A stretch of 64,000 nucleotides of DNA. It comes from Peristeroidobacter soli (lineage in GTDB: Bacteria > Pseudomonadota > Gammaproteobacteria > Steroidobacterales > Steroidobacteraceae). Of the stretch, positions 44,085 through 53,398 are shown one piece after another. The notes under the pieces are model-generated. The model was not told the DNA's origin. It ran no database searches and saw only the letters and a list, made by a program, of their open reading frames with translations. Position numbers and translations under genes: made by a program. The DNA is taken from NCBI RefSeq assembly GCF_004138485.1, contig NZ_RYEV01000004.1, forward strand, positions 1,238,803 to 1,302,802. The letters are read 5' to 3'. The first letter of the stretch is position 1, and each line of letters begins with the position of its first letter.

Positions 44085-46823
44085 GTGACCGACAAATCGC
44101 TCGTGGTCCACTTCACTCAGCCCTCGGCGAGCCGGCCGGTCGGCTCGCCGTATCGATTCGTTCCTCAGGTGGGGCTCGAGACGCCGGTCGAGCGTGCCGA
44201 TCTCCACACGACGTTCGCAGCGGCACCAGCTCGCGGCGTCACATTGCTACAGGCGCCCGCCGGCTACGGAAAAACCTATGCCCTCGCGCAATGGGCCAAG
44301 ACGGCGCGGGCCGCGGGATCGACGGTCGCCTGGATCAATCTGACCAAAGCGGATCGCGGCAAGCGCGCCTTCGTCGCCGCACTCACCGATGCCCTGGCCG
44401 CCGCGCAGGTCATGCCGCATGGCTCGGAGCGCCCGATCTCTCATCTGCACGAAGATGCGCTCGACGCACTCGATGGGCTCATCGTCACCGCCGCCCGACA
44501 TCCAGCCGAGCTGCTCATCGTTCTGGATGACTTTCACAACGTCGACGGTCCCGACATCGCCGCGATCCTGGACACGCTGTTCGTGCGCCTCTCCAGCAAT
44601 GTGCGAGTGGCCATCAGCAGCCGATTGGCGGTCGGGCTCGCCTCGTCTCGCCTGATTCTGCAAGGCCGTCTGCAACGAATCGACCGCGCCGCGCTTGCCT
44701 TCAGCAAGAAGGAAGCCCAGGCGCTGTTCGCCTCCTCGTTCACGCCGGCTCAATTGAAGGAGGCGTACGCGCTCTGCGAAGGCTGGCCCGCGATGTTGCG
44801 ATTTGCGCAGCTGTGCGGTGAGGAGTGGCGCCGCTCCGAGCGCATCCTGGAACAGGTGCCCACGTTTGCGAACCACGTGAAGGACTTTGTCGTCACCGAG
44901 TTGCTGGCCGACCTCGATCCGGCGTCGGTGGACTTTTTGATCGAGACGTCGGTCATCGAAGTGCTGCGTCCGGATTTTGCCGATGCCGTCCGGCAACGAA
45001 CCGACAGTCGCGCGATGCTGGACGATCTCACGGCGCGAGGTACGTTTCTTCAGTGCCTGGAAATCGCCAACGTTTCCTGGGTGATTGCTCCGTTGGTGAG
45101 GCGCGTGCTGTATCGATTGCTTCAGAGCCGTCGGGATCTGGATGCGAGCACTCTCCACAACCGCGCGGCCCAGTGGCTCGTCGAGCACGCGTCGCTGCGC
45201 GACGGCGTCCTGTCGTTCATCGCAGCCGGCAATCCGGAAGCGGCTGCGCGAGCCATCGAGCAAGTCGGTGCATTGAATGTCGCGGTCAGTCGCGGCGACA
45301 CCGCGCTACGAAACGTTCTCGATCTGCTGCCACCGGAACACATCCGGGCCTCGCCCCGACTCAGCCTCGGCAAGATCTTCGTCGATTTCAAACAAGGAAT
45401 GCAAAGCGAAGCGCAGCAGATGTTCGAGGAGCTGAGTCGGGTCACCGAAGGCTTCACGCGTGAGCGCGGCGGTCCCGGCAGCGCCGAGCTACAAGTGGAC
45501 GCGTTGCTGGTCCGCTGCCTGATGCAGTTCTACATGGGCGGCACCTTGTCCCAGGCGCGCTTGAAGTCGCTGGAGCAAGAGCTCTCGCTGATGAGCGGCG
45601 TCGAATACCGTCGCTCGGTGATGATCTATATCTTCCTGGGCCTGTATCAGCACATGCGCGGCGATCTGGATCTGGCGCACGACAGTTTGCTCCAGGCGGA
45701 GCGCGCCAACGTTCAGGAACACTCGGCATGGGAAGCGCTCTGGCTCAAGCATCACTTTGCGACGGTGGCGTTGGCGCGCGGCAATCTCGCCGAGGCGCGC
45801 CGCATGTTCCACGCCGGACAACGGCAGTGGCGCGAGGAGATTCAGCACGAAACCAGTTTCTTCAGCCTGACCAAGGTGCTGCTGGCCGAAATCGACTACG
45901 AACTGGACGATGTCAACGAGGCACGCAGCAAGATCGACGAGGCCACGTACACCGTCGAGCACGTCGAAACCTGGTTCGAGATGCTGGCGTCGCTGTACGA
46001 AACCGTGGCGCTGACCAGTTACACGCTCAACGGCGCGTCGAGCATCGAACCGATGCTGGCCAGGCTGGAAAGCATTCCGCGTTCGAGCAAGCTGCTACAC
46101 AACTTCCTGCCGGCCCTGCGCATGCGGCTCGCCCTGCTCAACGAGGACGACGAGGGGGCCGCTGAGATCTGCAGCCGTCACCGTTTCGCCGCTCGCTGGC
46201 ACGATGCCGCCAGCCTGGACGAATTCGCCTGGCGCGAGTGGGATTTGATCGGCCTGTCGCTGGCGGAGCTGGCTTTCAACGAACGCCGGCCCGCCGATGC
46301 CACCGCGATTCTGCAACGTCTCGAATCCGATGCCAGCCGTCGCGGACGCAAGCGAGCCTGGGTGCGCGCACTCGTGCTCAAGAGTGCTCTGGCCCATGCG
46401 AACGGTCAGAGCGACGCCGCCCACGCGACACTCGTCGCCGCGCTGGAGATCGGCTCGGCCAATGAATATCGGCGAACGTTTCTCGACATGCGGCGCTATC
46501 TGCGGCGACCGCTGGAAGCGCTGCTAGCGAGCCGTGCCGTCCCGCTGGAAAAGCATTTGCAGACATTCGGCTCCAAACTGCAGACCCTGCTGGGCCGGGG
46601 GACGAGCCCTGCCAAAGCATCGACCCCTGCGTTATTGAGCGCGCGGGAACACGAGGTGCTGATCGAGATCAGCCTGGGACATTCCAACAAGGTGATCGCG
46701 CGCAAGCTGGGGCTGTCCGAGCCCACGGTGAAATTTCACGTCCAGAACATCTTTCGCAAGCTGGACGTGCGCAAGCGCACGACGGTGGTCGCCGAAGCTC
46801 ACCGGCGCGGCGTGCTTCCCTGA
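44085..46823 (+). CDS. MalT-like LuxR-family ATP-dependent transcription activator
   Basis: A 912-residue regulator with the STAND architecture of MalT. Walker A APAGYGKT is at residues 57-64, Walker B follows in ELLIVLDDFHNVDGPD, then a long TPR-like helical region from about 400 to 830 that normally binds the inducer. The C-terminal LuxR HTH (LSAREHEVLIEISLGHSNKVIARKLG, then TVKFHVQNIFRKLDV) closes the protein. The start is taken as GTG 44085; a TTG at 44022 with GGAGGG upstream is possible. It is divergent from the receptor-hyuAB operon, which makes that operon its most likely target. It ends 2 bp from the convergent tetR stop. Confidence 0.9.
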   Translation: MTDKSLVVHFTQPSASRPVGSPYRFVPQVGLETPVERADLHTTFAAAPARGVTLLQAPAGYGKTYALAQWAKTARAAGSTVAWINLTKADRGKRAFVAALTDALAAAQVMPHGSERPISHLHEDALDALDGLIVTAARHPAELLIVLDDFHNVDGPDIAAILDTLFVRLSSNVRVAISSRLAVGLASSRLILQGRLQRIDRAALAFSKKEAQALFASSFTPAQLKEAYALCEGWPAMLRFAQLCGEEWRRSERILEQVPTFANHVKDFVVTELLADLDPASVDFLIETSVIEVLRPDFADAVRQRTDSRAMLDDLTARGTFLQCLEIANVSWVIAPLVRRVLYRLLQSRRDLDASTLHNRAAQWLVEHASLRDGVLSFIAAGNPEAAARAIEQVGALNVAVSRGDTALRNVLDLLPPEHIRASPRLSLGKIFVDFKQGMQSEAQQMFEELSRVTEGFTRERGGPGSAELQVDALLVRCLMQFYMGGTLSQARLKSLEQELSLMSGVEYRRSVMIYIFLGLYQHMRGDLDLAHDSLLQAERANVQEHSAWEALWLKHHFATVALARGNLAEARRMFHAGQRQWREEIQHETSFFSLTKVLLAEIDYELDDVNEARSKIDEATYTVEHVETWFEMLASLYETVALTSYTLNGASSIEPMLARLESIPRSSKLLHNFLPALRMRLALLNEDDEGAAEICSRHRFAARWHDAASLDEFAWREWDLIGLSLAELAFNERRPADATAILQRLESDASRRGRKRAWVRALVLKSALAHANGQSDAAHATLVAALEIGSANEYRRTFLDMRRYLRRPLEALLASRAVPLEKHLQTFGSKLQTLLGRGTSPAKASTPALLSAREHEVLIEISLGHSNKVIARKLGLSEPTVKFHVQNIFRKLDVRKRTTVVAEAHRRGVLP

Positions 46824-46825
46824 GA

Positions 46826-47518
46826 TCAGCTTCTCTTGCGCCGCTTCGATGTTTCTTTCGCGACCGCCCTGGTGCGGGTTTTGGCCGGCGCCGCCGGCTC
46901 GCCCTTGCCGATGGCCCGCAACGCATTGAACAGGTTGTCGCTGGCCTCGCGGCCGGTGAGCACCTTGTAGTAATAGGGAATCAGGCGCAGACGCTCTTCC
47001 TGCGGCTCTCGCATGGCGAGTGCGTGATAGCCGACTTGATGGAAATAAACCACGCGGGCGCGCACCAGCCGCTCGGACTCATCGTAGGTCTCCGGTGAGA
47101 ACAGCAACTGCACGAGATTGATCCACTCGTTGTCCACCCGATGCATGACGTCCTCGACGGTCGCATCGCCTCGCGCCCAGGTGCGAATGGCCATGCCGAA
47201 CGCCGGCGACTCGGTGCCCTCGCGCACCCACCACTCGATGAGCTCGGTCAGGTCGGGCGTGGAACTGGCCCAGCGGGCGCGAATGGTCGAGATGGCGACG
47301 TAATTGTTGACTTCCCAGTCGTGCAGCAGAGCATTCAACAATTCGTCGCGATCGGTGAAGTGCCAATAGAAACTGCCGCGTGTGGCGCGCAGATCGTTGG
47401 CGAGACGATCGACCTTGACGCTGTCCACGCCGGATTTCACCAGCACCTTGCGCGCCGCCGCGATCCAGTCCTCGCGCGACTTCCTTCTGCCCGTGACGGT
47501 GAGCGAATCTGCGGCCAC
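46826..47518 (-). CDS. TetR-family transcriptional regulator
   Basis: A 230-residue regulator. The N-terminal HTH spans about residues 15-60 (WIAAARKVLVKSGVDSVKVDRLANDLRATRGSFYWHFTDRDELLNALL). It is followed by a helical ligand-binding/dimerisation domain and a basic tail rich in Lys and Arg (TRTRAVAKETSKRRKRS). It is divergent from folD, and an 18-bp palindrome overlaps the folD promoter. The same palindrome type recurs upstream of the sigma factor at 52819-53352. Divergent orientation and shared sites make this protein the best candidate repressor of both. Confidence 0.9.
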   Translation of the reverse strand: MAADSLTVTGRRKSREDWIAAARKVLVKSGVDSVKVDRLANDLRATRGSFYWHFTDRDELLNALLHDWEVNNYVAISTIRARWASSTPDLTELIEWWVREGTESPAFGMAIRTWARGDATVEDVMHRVDNEWINLVQLLFSPETYDESERLVRARVVYFHQVGYHALAMREPQEERLRLIPYYYKVLTGREASDNLFNALRAIGKGEPAAPAKTRTRAVAKETSKRRKRS

Positions 47519-47618
47519 TTTGCTTCTCTTGGAATCCGGTCGAAGGGCTGCATATTAGCCCAACGTCGGTCGCGCCGCTTGACAGAAGTGACCCCTCGAA
47601 ACTCCAGTACTTTAAGGC

Positions 47619-47646
47619 TTGCGGATTCACCGGGGTAGGCTATTCT
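47619..47646 (+). promoter_or_regulatory. Candidate housekeeping-type promoter of folD
   Basis: TTGCGG (47619-47624), 16 bases, TATTCT (47641-47646). This is a weak sigma-70-like match, but its -10 overlaps the palindromic operator at 47645-47662, as expected for a repressed promoter. Confidence 0.35.
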
Positions 47647-47662
47647 GTACACAACTGTATGG
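47645..47662 (+). promoter_or_regulatory. Probable TetR operator at folD
   Basis: CTGTACA (47645-47651), 4 bases, TGTATGG (47656-47662), ending 7 bp before the folD ATG. The right arm is identical to that of the operator at 53399-53416, and the left arm matches its CCATACA at five of seven positions, with the same 4-base spacer. Confidence 0.6.
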
Positions 47663-47669
47663 AATATTC

Positions 47670-48563
47670 ATGAGCGCCAGAATCATCGATGGAGTCCAGC
47701 ATGCCCGGCGCTTGCGCGCCGGCCTGGCGACGGAAATTGCCGACTTCGTGGCGCGCACTGGCGTCCGGCCCAAACTCACGGTCATCCTGGTCGGGACCGA
47801 CGCCCCTTCCCGGCTCTATGTTTCCAACAAGGCGAAAGCATGCCGCGATGTCGGCATCGAGTCGGCGACGGTCGAGTTGCCCGCCTCGATCACGCTGCCA
47901 GAACTGCTTGCCGTCATCGATGCCGCCAATGAGGACAACGCCGTCCACGGCATCCTCATGCAATTGCCGTTGCCAGCGCATTTACCGGTGCGCGCCGTGC
48001 TCGAGCGCATCTCGGTCGACAAGGATGTGGATGGGTTCCACATGTACAACGTCGGCGGCCTGGTGCTGGGCTCGACCGTGTTCTCGCCATGCACGCCGTT
48101 TGGCGTGCAGAAACTGTTGGAAGCCGAGCAGATTCCCATCGCCGGGCAGAACGTCGTCGTGGTCGGCGCCAGCAACATCGTCGGCAAACCGACCGCGCTG
48201 ATGCTCATGCAGCGCGACGCCACTGTTTGTATCTGCCACGCGAAGACGCGCGATCTGGCTCAATTCACCATTCTGGCCGACATCCTGGTGGTCGCCGCGG
48301 GCCGGCCCAATCTGATTCTGGCGCCGATGGTGAAAACCGGCGCCGTGGTCATCGACGTGGGCATCAACCGGCTGCCCGATGGACGCATCGTCGGCGATGT
48401 CGATTTCGACGCCGTGCGCCGCAAGGCGTCGCACATCACACCCGTGCCCGGTGGTGTTGGCCCCATGACCATCACCATGCTCCTGCACAACACCTTGGTG
48501 GCGGCGCGCGCCTTGAGCTCAGAACTTCCGGCTCACGACGGCGCCGAACGTGCGCGGCTCTAG
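47670..48563 (+). CDS. folD: Bifunctional methylene-THF dehydrogenase/methenyl-THF cyclohydrolase
   Basis: A 297-residue FolD: it interconverts 5,10-methylene-THF, 5,10-methenyl-THF and 10-formyl-THF with NADP. Diagnostic motifs are SRLYVSNKAKACRDVGI with the catalytic Tyr and Lys, the Rossmann segment VVVGASNIVGKPTALMLM, and PVPGGVGPMTITMLLHNT. ATG at 47670 follows a TetR-type palindrome by 7 bp. With the sox operon and purU it completes the route from sarcosine-derived methylene-THF to formyl-THF and formate. Its last 45 bp overlap the 3' end of the convergent receptor gene, adding the tail SSELPAHDGAERARL. Confidence 0.96.
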   Translation: MSARIIDGVQHARRLRAGLATEIADFVARTGVRPKLTVILVGTDAPSRLYVSNKAKACRDVGIESATVELPASITLPELLAVIDAANEDNAVHGILMQLPLPAHLPVRAVLERISVDKDVDGFHMYNVGGLVLGSTVFSPCTPFGVQKLLEAEQIPIAGQNVVVVGASNIVGKPTALMLMQRDATVCICHAKTRDLAQFTILADILVVAAGRPNLILAPMVKTGAVVIDVGINRLPDGRIVGDVDFDAVRRKASHITPVPGGVGPMTITMLLHNTLVAARALSSELPAHDGAERARL

Positions 48564-50756
48564 CGGCATCACCAGGAACTCGGCGGGCGATGCGGCGACG
48601 AAGCCGTTGTAGCTGATATTTGTATAGTCGAAGCTGTCGAGCACGTTGCGCACGAACGCCGACACCTTCCACTCGCCCAACTCCATCGTCGCCCGCAGAT
48701 CGAGCCGATCGTACGCTTCGACCCGTTGGGTCTGTCCCAGCGACGCGAGGAAGCCGCCGTCCGACACGACGTATTCGTCGACGTAACGATAGTTCACATT
48801 CAACGCCAGGTCGCGGCTGCTCATCACCGGGAATCGGTACTCCAGCGTCAGGGAGCCAGTGATCTCCGGCACATATTCAAACGGCTCGCCATCGCGGACC
48901 ACGAAGGCGCCGCCCGCCGCCCGCTGCGTGAAGTCGGTGAACTCGGCATCCGTGTAAGCAAATGACAGCGAAGCATCGAAACGCGGCGTCGGCGAGAACG
49001 ACAGTTCGAGCTCGGCGCCCTGGCTGCGACTGCTGCCGGCGTTGGTGATGGTCGTCACCGGGACGCCGTTCGAGTCCGGCGTGACGGTCTGCAATTGTTG
49101 ATCCTTGATGTCGATGTAGTAGACCGCGACATTGGCGGACAACCGCTGCGCCGGCCACATGCCTTTCAAGCCCACCTCGTAGTTGATCGAGGTTTCGGCG
49201 TCGTAAGGCAGGACCGCATTGGCCGTGCTCGGGTAACGATTGAAGCCGCCCGCCTTCCAACCTTGGGCCGCGGTGATGTAGGAGCTCACCGAGCTGTTCC
49301 ATTGATAGGAGAGCGAGGCGGTGGACGACACATCGCTGAACGTGTCCTCGCCATCCAGCGTGAAGAACGTCGGATTCGCGTTCTCGATCTGCGTGATGTT
49401 ACGCAGCCGCTCGCCATCCACCGACACCGTCTCTCGCGAGAAGCGCGAGCCGAGCGTGAGCTCGATCTTGTCCGTCGCCTTCCAGCTGCCCTGACCGAAC
49501 AAGGCCCAGCCATCGCGATCGGTACCGAAGTCCTCGCGGATCGCCGTGCCTGCCAGGAACGCCACCGCCGGATCGATTCTGACGCCGCTGCCGATGTCGA
49601 AGGCGCGCTTCTGATCCTGAGTCTGATCGAAATAATAAGCACCGGCCAACCAGTCGAACGCACCGGCCTCGCCGGTCACGCGCAGTTCCTCGCTCCAGAA
49701 TGTCTGCTCGACCTGCGAGCGCTGATGCACCCCTTGGAACGTGATGGGGCCCGGCGCGACGCGCGATCCGGGCCTGCCGTTCGCGACCGTCACGGCCTGA
49801 TTCGTGCGCTCGCCGTCGAAATCGATGGTGATGTCCGACTCGACCTTGCGCAGACCGCTGATGGAGGTGAGCACGAACGCATCGCTCGCCTTCCACTCCA
49901 CCGTCAGCTGCACACCGCTATTGTCCTTGGTATCGTTACGATCGTTGTCGCTCTGGATGTCGTAACACTCACACGCCAGACGACTGCCGAGCGCGATCTC
50001 GTTGCCACCTCGATGAGACACATCCGCGGCCAGCGAGATCTCCACGTTGTCCGCCGCCAACCACCGCAACGTGCCGCGAGCCGAGTAACGGTCGTACGGA
50101 GCGCCGGGCTTGCCGGTCAGCGTGTTGTCGAGATAGCCATCGCTCTCGCCGTACTCGGCCGAGATGCCACCAAACAAGGTATCGGTCAGCGGGCCGCTCA
50201 CCGCACCGAGGACGCGGTACGTGTTGTATTCCGACAGCTCCATCTCCACCCGTCCGGCGAGATTCTGACTGGGCTTGCGCGTCACCAGGTTGAGCGCGCC
50301 GGCCTGCGTGTTCCGGCCGAACAACGTACCTTGCGGGCCGCGCAGGACCTCCAATCGTTCCAGATCCAGGAAGCCGATATCGAAGCCCAGCTGCGGTTGA
50401 TACATGCCATCGATGAACACGCCGGCGGCAGGTTCCTGGCCACCGTTGAAGCCCACGCCGCGCATCACGATGTAGACGAAGTCGGAAGTCGGCGCGGCGC
50501 CGCCGGACTGCGTGAAATACAGGCCCGGCACGCGTCCGTACAAATCGTCGACGGTGTCGATGCGATTGTCTTGTAGCGCCGTGGAGTCGAGCACGCTCAC
50601 TGCGAGCGGCACTTCCTGCAAGGTCTCGGCGCGCTTACGCGCGGTCACCACGACTTCTTCCATGCGCGATTCCTGCGCAATCACTGGCGTCGTCGCCGCC
50701 GACGTCGCCAGAGCTCCCAACAAGAATCGCGCGCCAAGCCGGTTGCGGGAATACAT
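48519..50756 (-). CDS. TonB-dependent receptor
   Basis: A 745-residue receptor without an STN domain. ATG at 50756 is preferred over an upstream in-frame start because a signal peptide (LGARFLLGALATSAATTPVIA) follows directly and the promoter is 35 bp upstream. The TonB-box region is MEEVVVTARKRAETLQEVPLAV and the plug includes LEVLRGPQGTLFGRNTQAGALNLVTRKP. The barrel ends in VVSRKF with the terminal Phe needed for assembly. It has its own ECF-like promoter just after the S9 peptidase gene, making it the outer-membrane importer of the proposed regulon. Confidence 0.93.
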   Translation of the reverse strand: MYSRNRLGARFLLGALATSAATTPVIAQESRMEEVVVTARKRAETLQEVPLAVSVLDSTALQDNRIDTVDDLYGRVPGLYFTQSGGAAPTSDFVYIVMRGVGFNGGQEPAAGVFIDGMYQPQLGFDIGFLDLERLEVLRGPQGTLFGRNTQAGALNLVTRKPSQNLAGRVEMELSEYNTYRVLGAVSGPLTDTLFGGISAEYGESDGYLDNTLTGKPGAPYDRYSARGTLRWLAADNVEISLAADVSHRGGNEIALGSRLACECYDIQSDNDRNDTKDNSGVQLTVEWKASDAFVLTSISGLRKVESDITIDFDGERTNQAVTVANGRPGSRVAPGPITFQGVHQRSQVEQTFWSEELRVTGEAGAFDWLAGAYYFDQTQDQKRAFDIGSGVRIDPAVAFLAGTAIREDFGTDRDGWALFGQGSWKATDKIELTLGSRFSRETVSVDGERLRNITQIENANPTFFTLDGEDTFSDVSSTASLSYQWNSSVSSYITAAQGWKAGGFNRYPSTANAVLPYDAETSINYEVGLKGMWPAQRLSANVAVYYIDIKDQQLQTVTPDSNGVPVTTITNAGSSRSQGAELELSFSPTPRFDASLSFAYTDAEFTDFTQRAAGGAFVVRDGEPFEYVPEITGSLTLEYRFPVMSSRDLALNVNYRYVDEYVVSDGGFLASLGQTQRVEAYDRLDLRATMELGEWKVSAFVRNVLDSFDYTNISYNGFVAASPAEFLVMPLEPRTFGAVVSRKF

Positions 50757-50791
50757 GTGCCAGTTCTCCGATGCTGTACGAGTCGCAGCAA

Positions 50792-50819
50792 AGACGCAGC
50801 GTATGCGTCGACCCACAAC
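50792..50819 (-). promoter_or_regulatory. ECF-like promoter of the 48.5-50.8 kb receptor
   Basis: Minus strand: GTTGTGG (50813-50819), 12 bases, GCTGCGTCT (50792-50800). The CGTCT end lies 35 bases before the ATG. The -35 equals that of the GGT-like operon at 36491-36497. Confidence 0.78.
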
Positions 50820-50830
50820 AGCTGGACGAA

Positions 50831-52822
50831 CTAGCGAGGCACGCTCCCGAAATATTTCAAGAACCAGTCGACGTAGCGCGTGGTGGCATCGAGCACTTCT
50901 GGAAACGAACGGATGCCGTGGCCGGCCGTGGGATAGGTCACGAGCACCGACTCGACGCCCTGCTCCAGCAGTGACCGATGAAACTCCAACGCCTGCGTCG
51001 GCGGCGTGTTCTGGTCCAGCGCGCCCGTGAGCTGCAACGTCGGCGTGCGCACACGGCTGGCATGCATCGACGGGCTGCGCTCGAAATAGTGGCCGCCGGG
51101 TTGATCCGGTTTGCCCTTCAGAAACATGGCATCGAAGTGCGGGATCTGCGACGTGCGATGCTGGCTGTACCAGTTGCTGACGCAGCTGATGGGAGCCGCG
51201 GCAGCGAAGCGCGTGTCCTGCGTGATCAGCCAGGCGGACATGAAGCCACCGTAACTGATGCCAGTCACGCCCAAGCGCTTGGGATCGGCGGTGCCATTCG
51301 CGACCAGCGCATCCAGTCCGGTGAGATAGTCGTACGTGTCCTCACCGCCCATGTCGCCGGCCACGTGTCGCGCGAAGGCCTGCCCACGGGCGCTGCTGCC
51401 TCGGGGATTGGGATAAAACACCGCGATGCCGTGATCGGTGAGCAACTTGGCGCCGCGCAATCGTCCTTGCCAGCGATTGCGATGACTCCACACCGGCCCG
51501 CCATGAATATCCATCACGACCGGCATCGGCCGGTCGACCGCGGGCTTCACCAGCCAGCCGTGGATTTCCAGGCCATCGCGGCCACGCCACATGACCGGTG
51601 CGATGTGCGCCTTGGCCGCTTCACGCTTCGGCCTGGCATCGAGCGACAGCATCACTTCGTAGTGACCGTCGCGAATCAGCACGATTTCCGGCGCGACCTC
51701 GTAGGCTTCGCCGACAGCGACGCAGCCACCCGAGGCCAAGGGCCATACCACGGGATACCAATTGCCGAACGTGCGATCGGTGCCGGCCCATTGCTCGGCG
51801 GCCTTGCCGGTCTCGACATCGACTTCGCCGACCACGGTCTCGAAAGCACGATGACCGGTGAACATCAGGTGACGCTCGTCGCGCCAGGCGACGTGCGTGA
51901 CATCGACGCCCGCGGTGTCGATGGTACGAACCCTGCCCGTAACGGTATCGATCAGCTTCAAGTCGCCGCAGACGATCAGGCGATCGCTGCACACGGCCTC
52001 GATGATCGCGACTCTGCGCCCGGCCGGCGATCCTGCCGGCACGCCAATCTGATCCGACGGCGTGAACAAAACATGCGACTCGCCGCCGCTCAGATCGAAC
52101 GATGTCAATTGCGCGCGATACCACGATCCCTCGCTGTGAGAACGCGAGGTGACGGCGGCGATGCGCTCATTACCCACCCACGTCGCTTCCCAGGGATTGA
52201 TACCGTCCATGGCCAGCGCAGCCATCTGCTCCGCCTCGACTCGGAATACAAACAAGCGGCGCCACAGATTCGCCGCGTCGCCGGTATCGACCGTGGGCAT
52301 CCATGCTGGCAACTGCGCGGACTGCGCCTGGCTGAAGGTGGTGTTGCCGCCCTGACAGCCCGCCAGATCCGCGCCGAAGCCCGCCACCAGCAACAGAATG
52401 CGCTGACCGTCCGGCGACCATTGCAATGCTTCGATGATGCCGTCGACGGCAGGCGCCGCTCGCACGTCGCTGCCATCGCCGCGAGCCAGATGGAGTTGGA
52501 AATTTCCCGCCTGGGCGCGATCCGAAATGAACGCCAGCCACGCGCCGTCCGGCGACCAGCGAGGCAGGCGATCGCTGCCATTGCCGGCTTCGACCCGCGA
52601 GAGCTTGCGACTCGTGAGATCCAGCAAACAAACCCGAGTGAGCGGCGCGCGCGACAGGTCTTCGTGCAGCGTGCCGGTGAATGCGACTCGCCCACCATCG
52701 GCGGAAGCGGCGAGGTCCGCCGCATCGACAATCCTGTCCTGTCCGACCGCGTTCAAGGTCCGGAAATAGTCGCAGACCTTGCCATACAGTTGTGTCTGTC
52801 TGATGTCCCGATCCACGCTCAA
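50831..52822 (-). CDS. Cytoplasmic S9-family acylaminoacyl-peptidase-like enzyme
   Basis: A 663-residue S9 peptidase with no signal peptide. The propeller shows PRWSPDGAWLAFISDR, LQWSPDGQRILLL and VTHVAWRDERHLMFTG. The hydrolase domain has HGGPVWSHRNRWQG (oxyanion region), nucleophile motif GISYGG, acid in GALDQNTPPTQ and His in TAGHGIRSFPE. The TTG start at 52822 overlaps the sigma stop as TTGA; a GTG two codons later is also possible. Translational coupling of a sigma factor to a peptidase is unusual and suggests that the peptidase works on, or limits, the peptide signal. It would digest peptides imported by the POT carrier. Confidence 0.88.
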   Translation of the reverse strand: MSVDRDIRQTQLYGKVCDYFRTLNAVGQDRIVDAADLAASADGGRVAFTGTLHEDLSRAPLTRVCLLDLTSRKLSRVEAGNGSDRLPRWSPDGAWLAFISDRAQAGNFQLHLARGDGSDVRAAPAVDGIIEALQWSPDGQRILLLVAGFGADLAGCQGGNTTFSQAQSAQLPAWMPTVDTGDAANLWRRLFVFRVEAEQMAALAMDGINPWEATWVGNERIAAVTSRSHSEGSWYRAQLTSFDLSGGESHVLFTPSDQIGVPAGSPAGRRVAIIEAVCSDRLIVCGDLKLIDTVTGRVRTIDTAGVDVTHVAWRDERHLMFTGHRAFETVVGEVDVETGKAAEQWAGTDRTFGNWYPVVWPLASGGCVAVGEAYEVAPEIVLIRDGHYEVMLSLDARPKREAAKAHIAPVMWRGRDGLEIHGWLVKPAVDRPMPVVMDIHGGPVWSHRNRWQGRLRGAKLLTDHGIAVFYPNPRGSSARGQAFARHVAGDMGGEDTYDYLTGLDALVANGTADPKRLGVTGISYGGFMSAWLITQDTRFAAAAPISCVSNWYSQHRTSQIPHFDAMFLKGKPDQPGGHYFERSPSMHASRVRTPTLQLTGALDQNTPPTQALEFHRSLLEQGVESVLVTYPTAGHGIRSFPEVLDATTRYVDWFLKYFGSVPR

Positions 52823-53352
52823 CCCTCGCTGTACTCGACGCCTGCGTTACGCAGAGCCGCGGTTGCCTGACTCACGTGCTTCTCGACCATGCTGACGGAA
52901 ATTCCCATCTGCGCGGCGATCCGGGCGTGCGACCAGGCCTCCAGTCGATATAACAAGAATGCCTCGCGTGTGCTGGGCCGCAGCTTAGCCAGCGTCTGCG
53001 CGACGATGCCGATCATCTGCATGGATTGCACGACGCTGGAGGGCTCGCCCTCCCCCATGTCGGAGAGCTGCACGTCGCCGGCCGGCACGGCCTGGCGCAT
53101 CATGCGGGTGTAAGTGCGCCGGCTGCGGTCCTTGACCAGATTGCAGGCCATCTTGAACGCGAAGGCCTTGAAGCTGCGAATCTCGCTGGGCGCGCCCATG
53201 CGCCACAGTCGCAGAAAAATCTCTTGAACCAGATCCTCGGCATCATCCAGCGAGCGCGTCTGTTGCGCGAGGAATGCGCGTAACGGCGCATCGAGCCCCC
53301 GGAACACATCGGTCATTCGCTCGCTGGCCATTCTTTCAGCTGCCACCGCCAT
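52819..53352 (-). CDS. ECF sigma factor without a FecR partner
   Basis: A 177-residue FecI-like sigma factor: region 2 (DDAEDLVQEIFLRLWRMG, MACNLVKDRSRR) and region 4 (LRPSTREAFLLYRLEAWSHARIAAQMGISVSMVEKHVSQATAAL). ATG at 53352 is chosen; ATGs at 53331 and 53316 are alternatives. Unlike the other three sigma genes in the window it is followed by a peptidase, not fecR, and no anti-sigma gene is nearby. Its control must therefore lie elsewhere: two palindromes of the TetR type sit upstream at 53399-53464. It is the best candidate to read the RYTGWGG-N12-SCYGCGTCT promoters, one of which lies directly after its operon. That assignment is inference. Confidence 0.85.
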   Translation of the reverse strand: MAVAAERMASERMTDVFRGLDAPLRAFLAQQTRSLDDAEDLVQEIFLRLWRMGAPSEIRSFKAFAFKMACNLVKDRSRRTYTRMMRQAVPAGDVQLSDMGEGEPSSVVQSMQMIGIVAQTLAKLRPSTREAFLLYRLEAWSHARIAAQMGISVSMVEKHVSQATAALRNAGVEYSEG

Positions 53353-53398
53353 AGGCGCCCCACCCCTGTTTCTTTGTCGGTCCAGAACGCTCGCCAAA

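Noticed and set aside
47579-47584. Perfect TTGACA in the tetR-folD intergenic region
   Set aside because: No acceptable -10 lies 15-19 bases downstream on the plus strand; the pair at 47619/47641 fits the operator position better.
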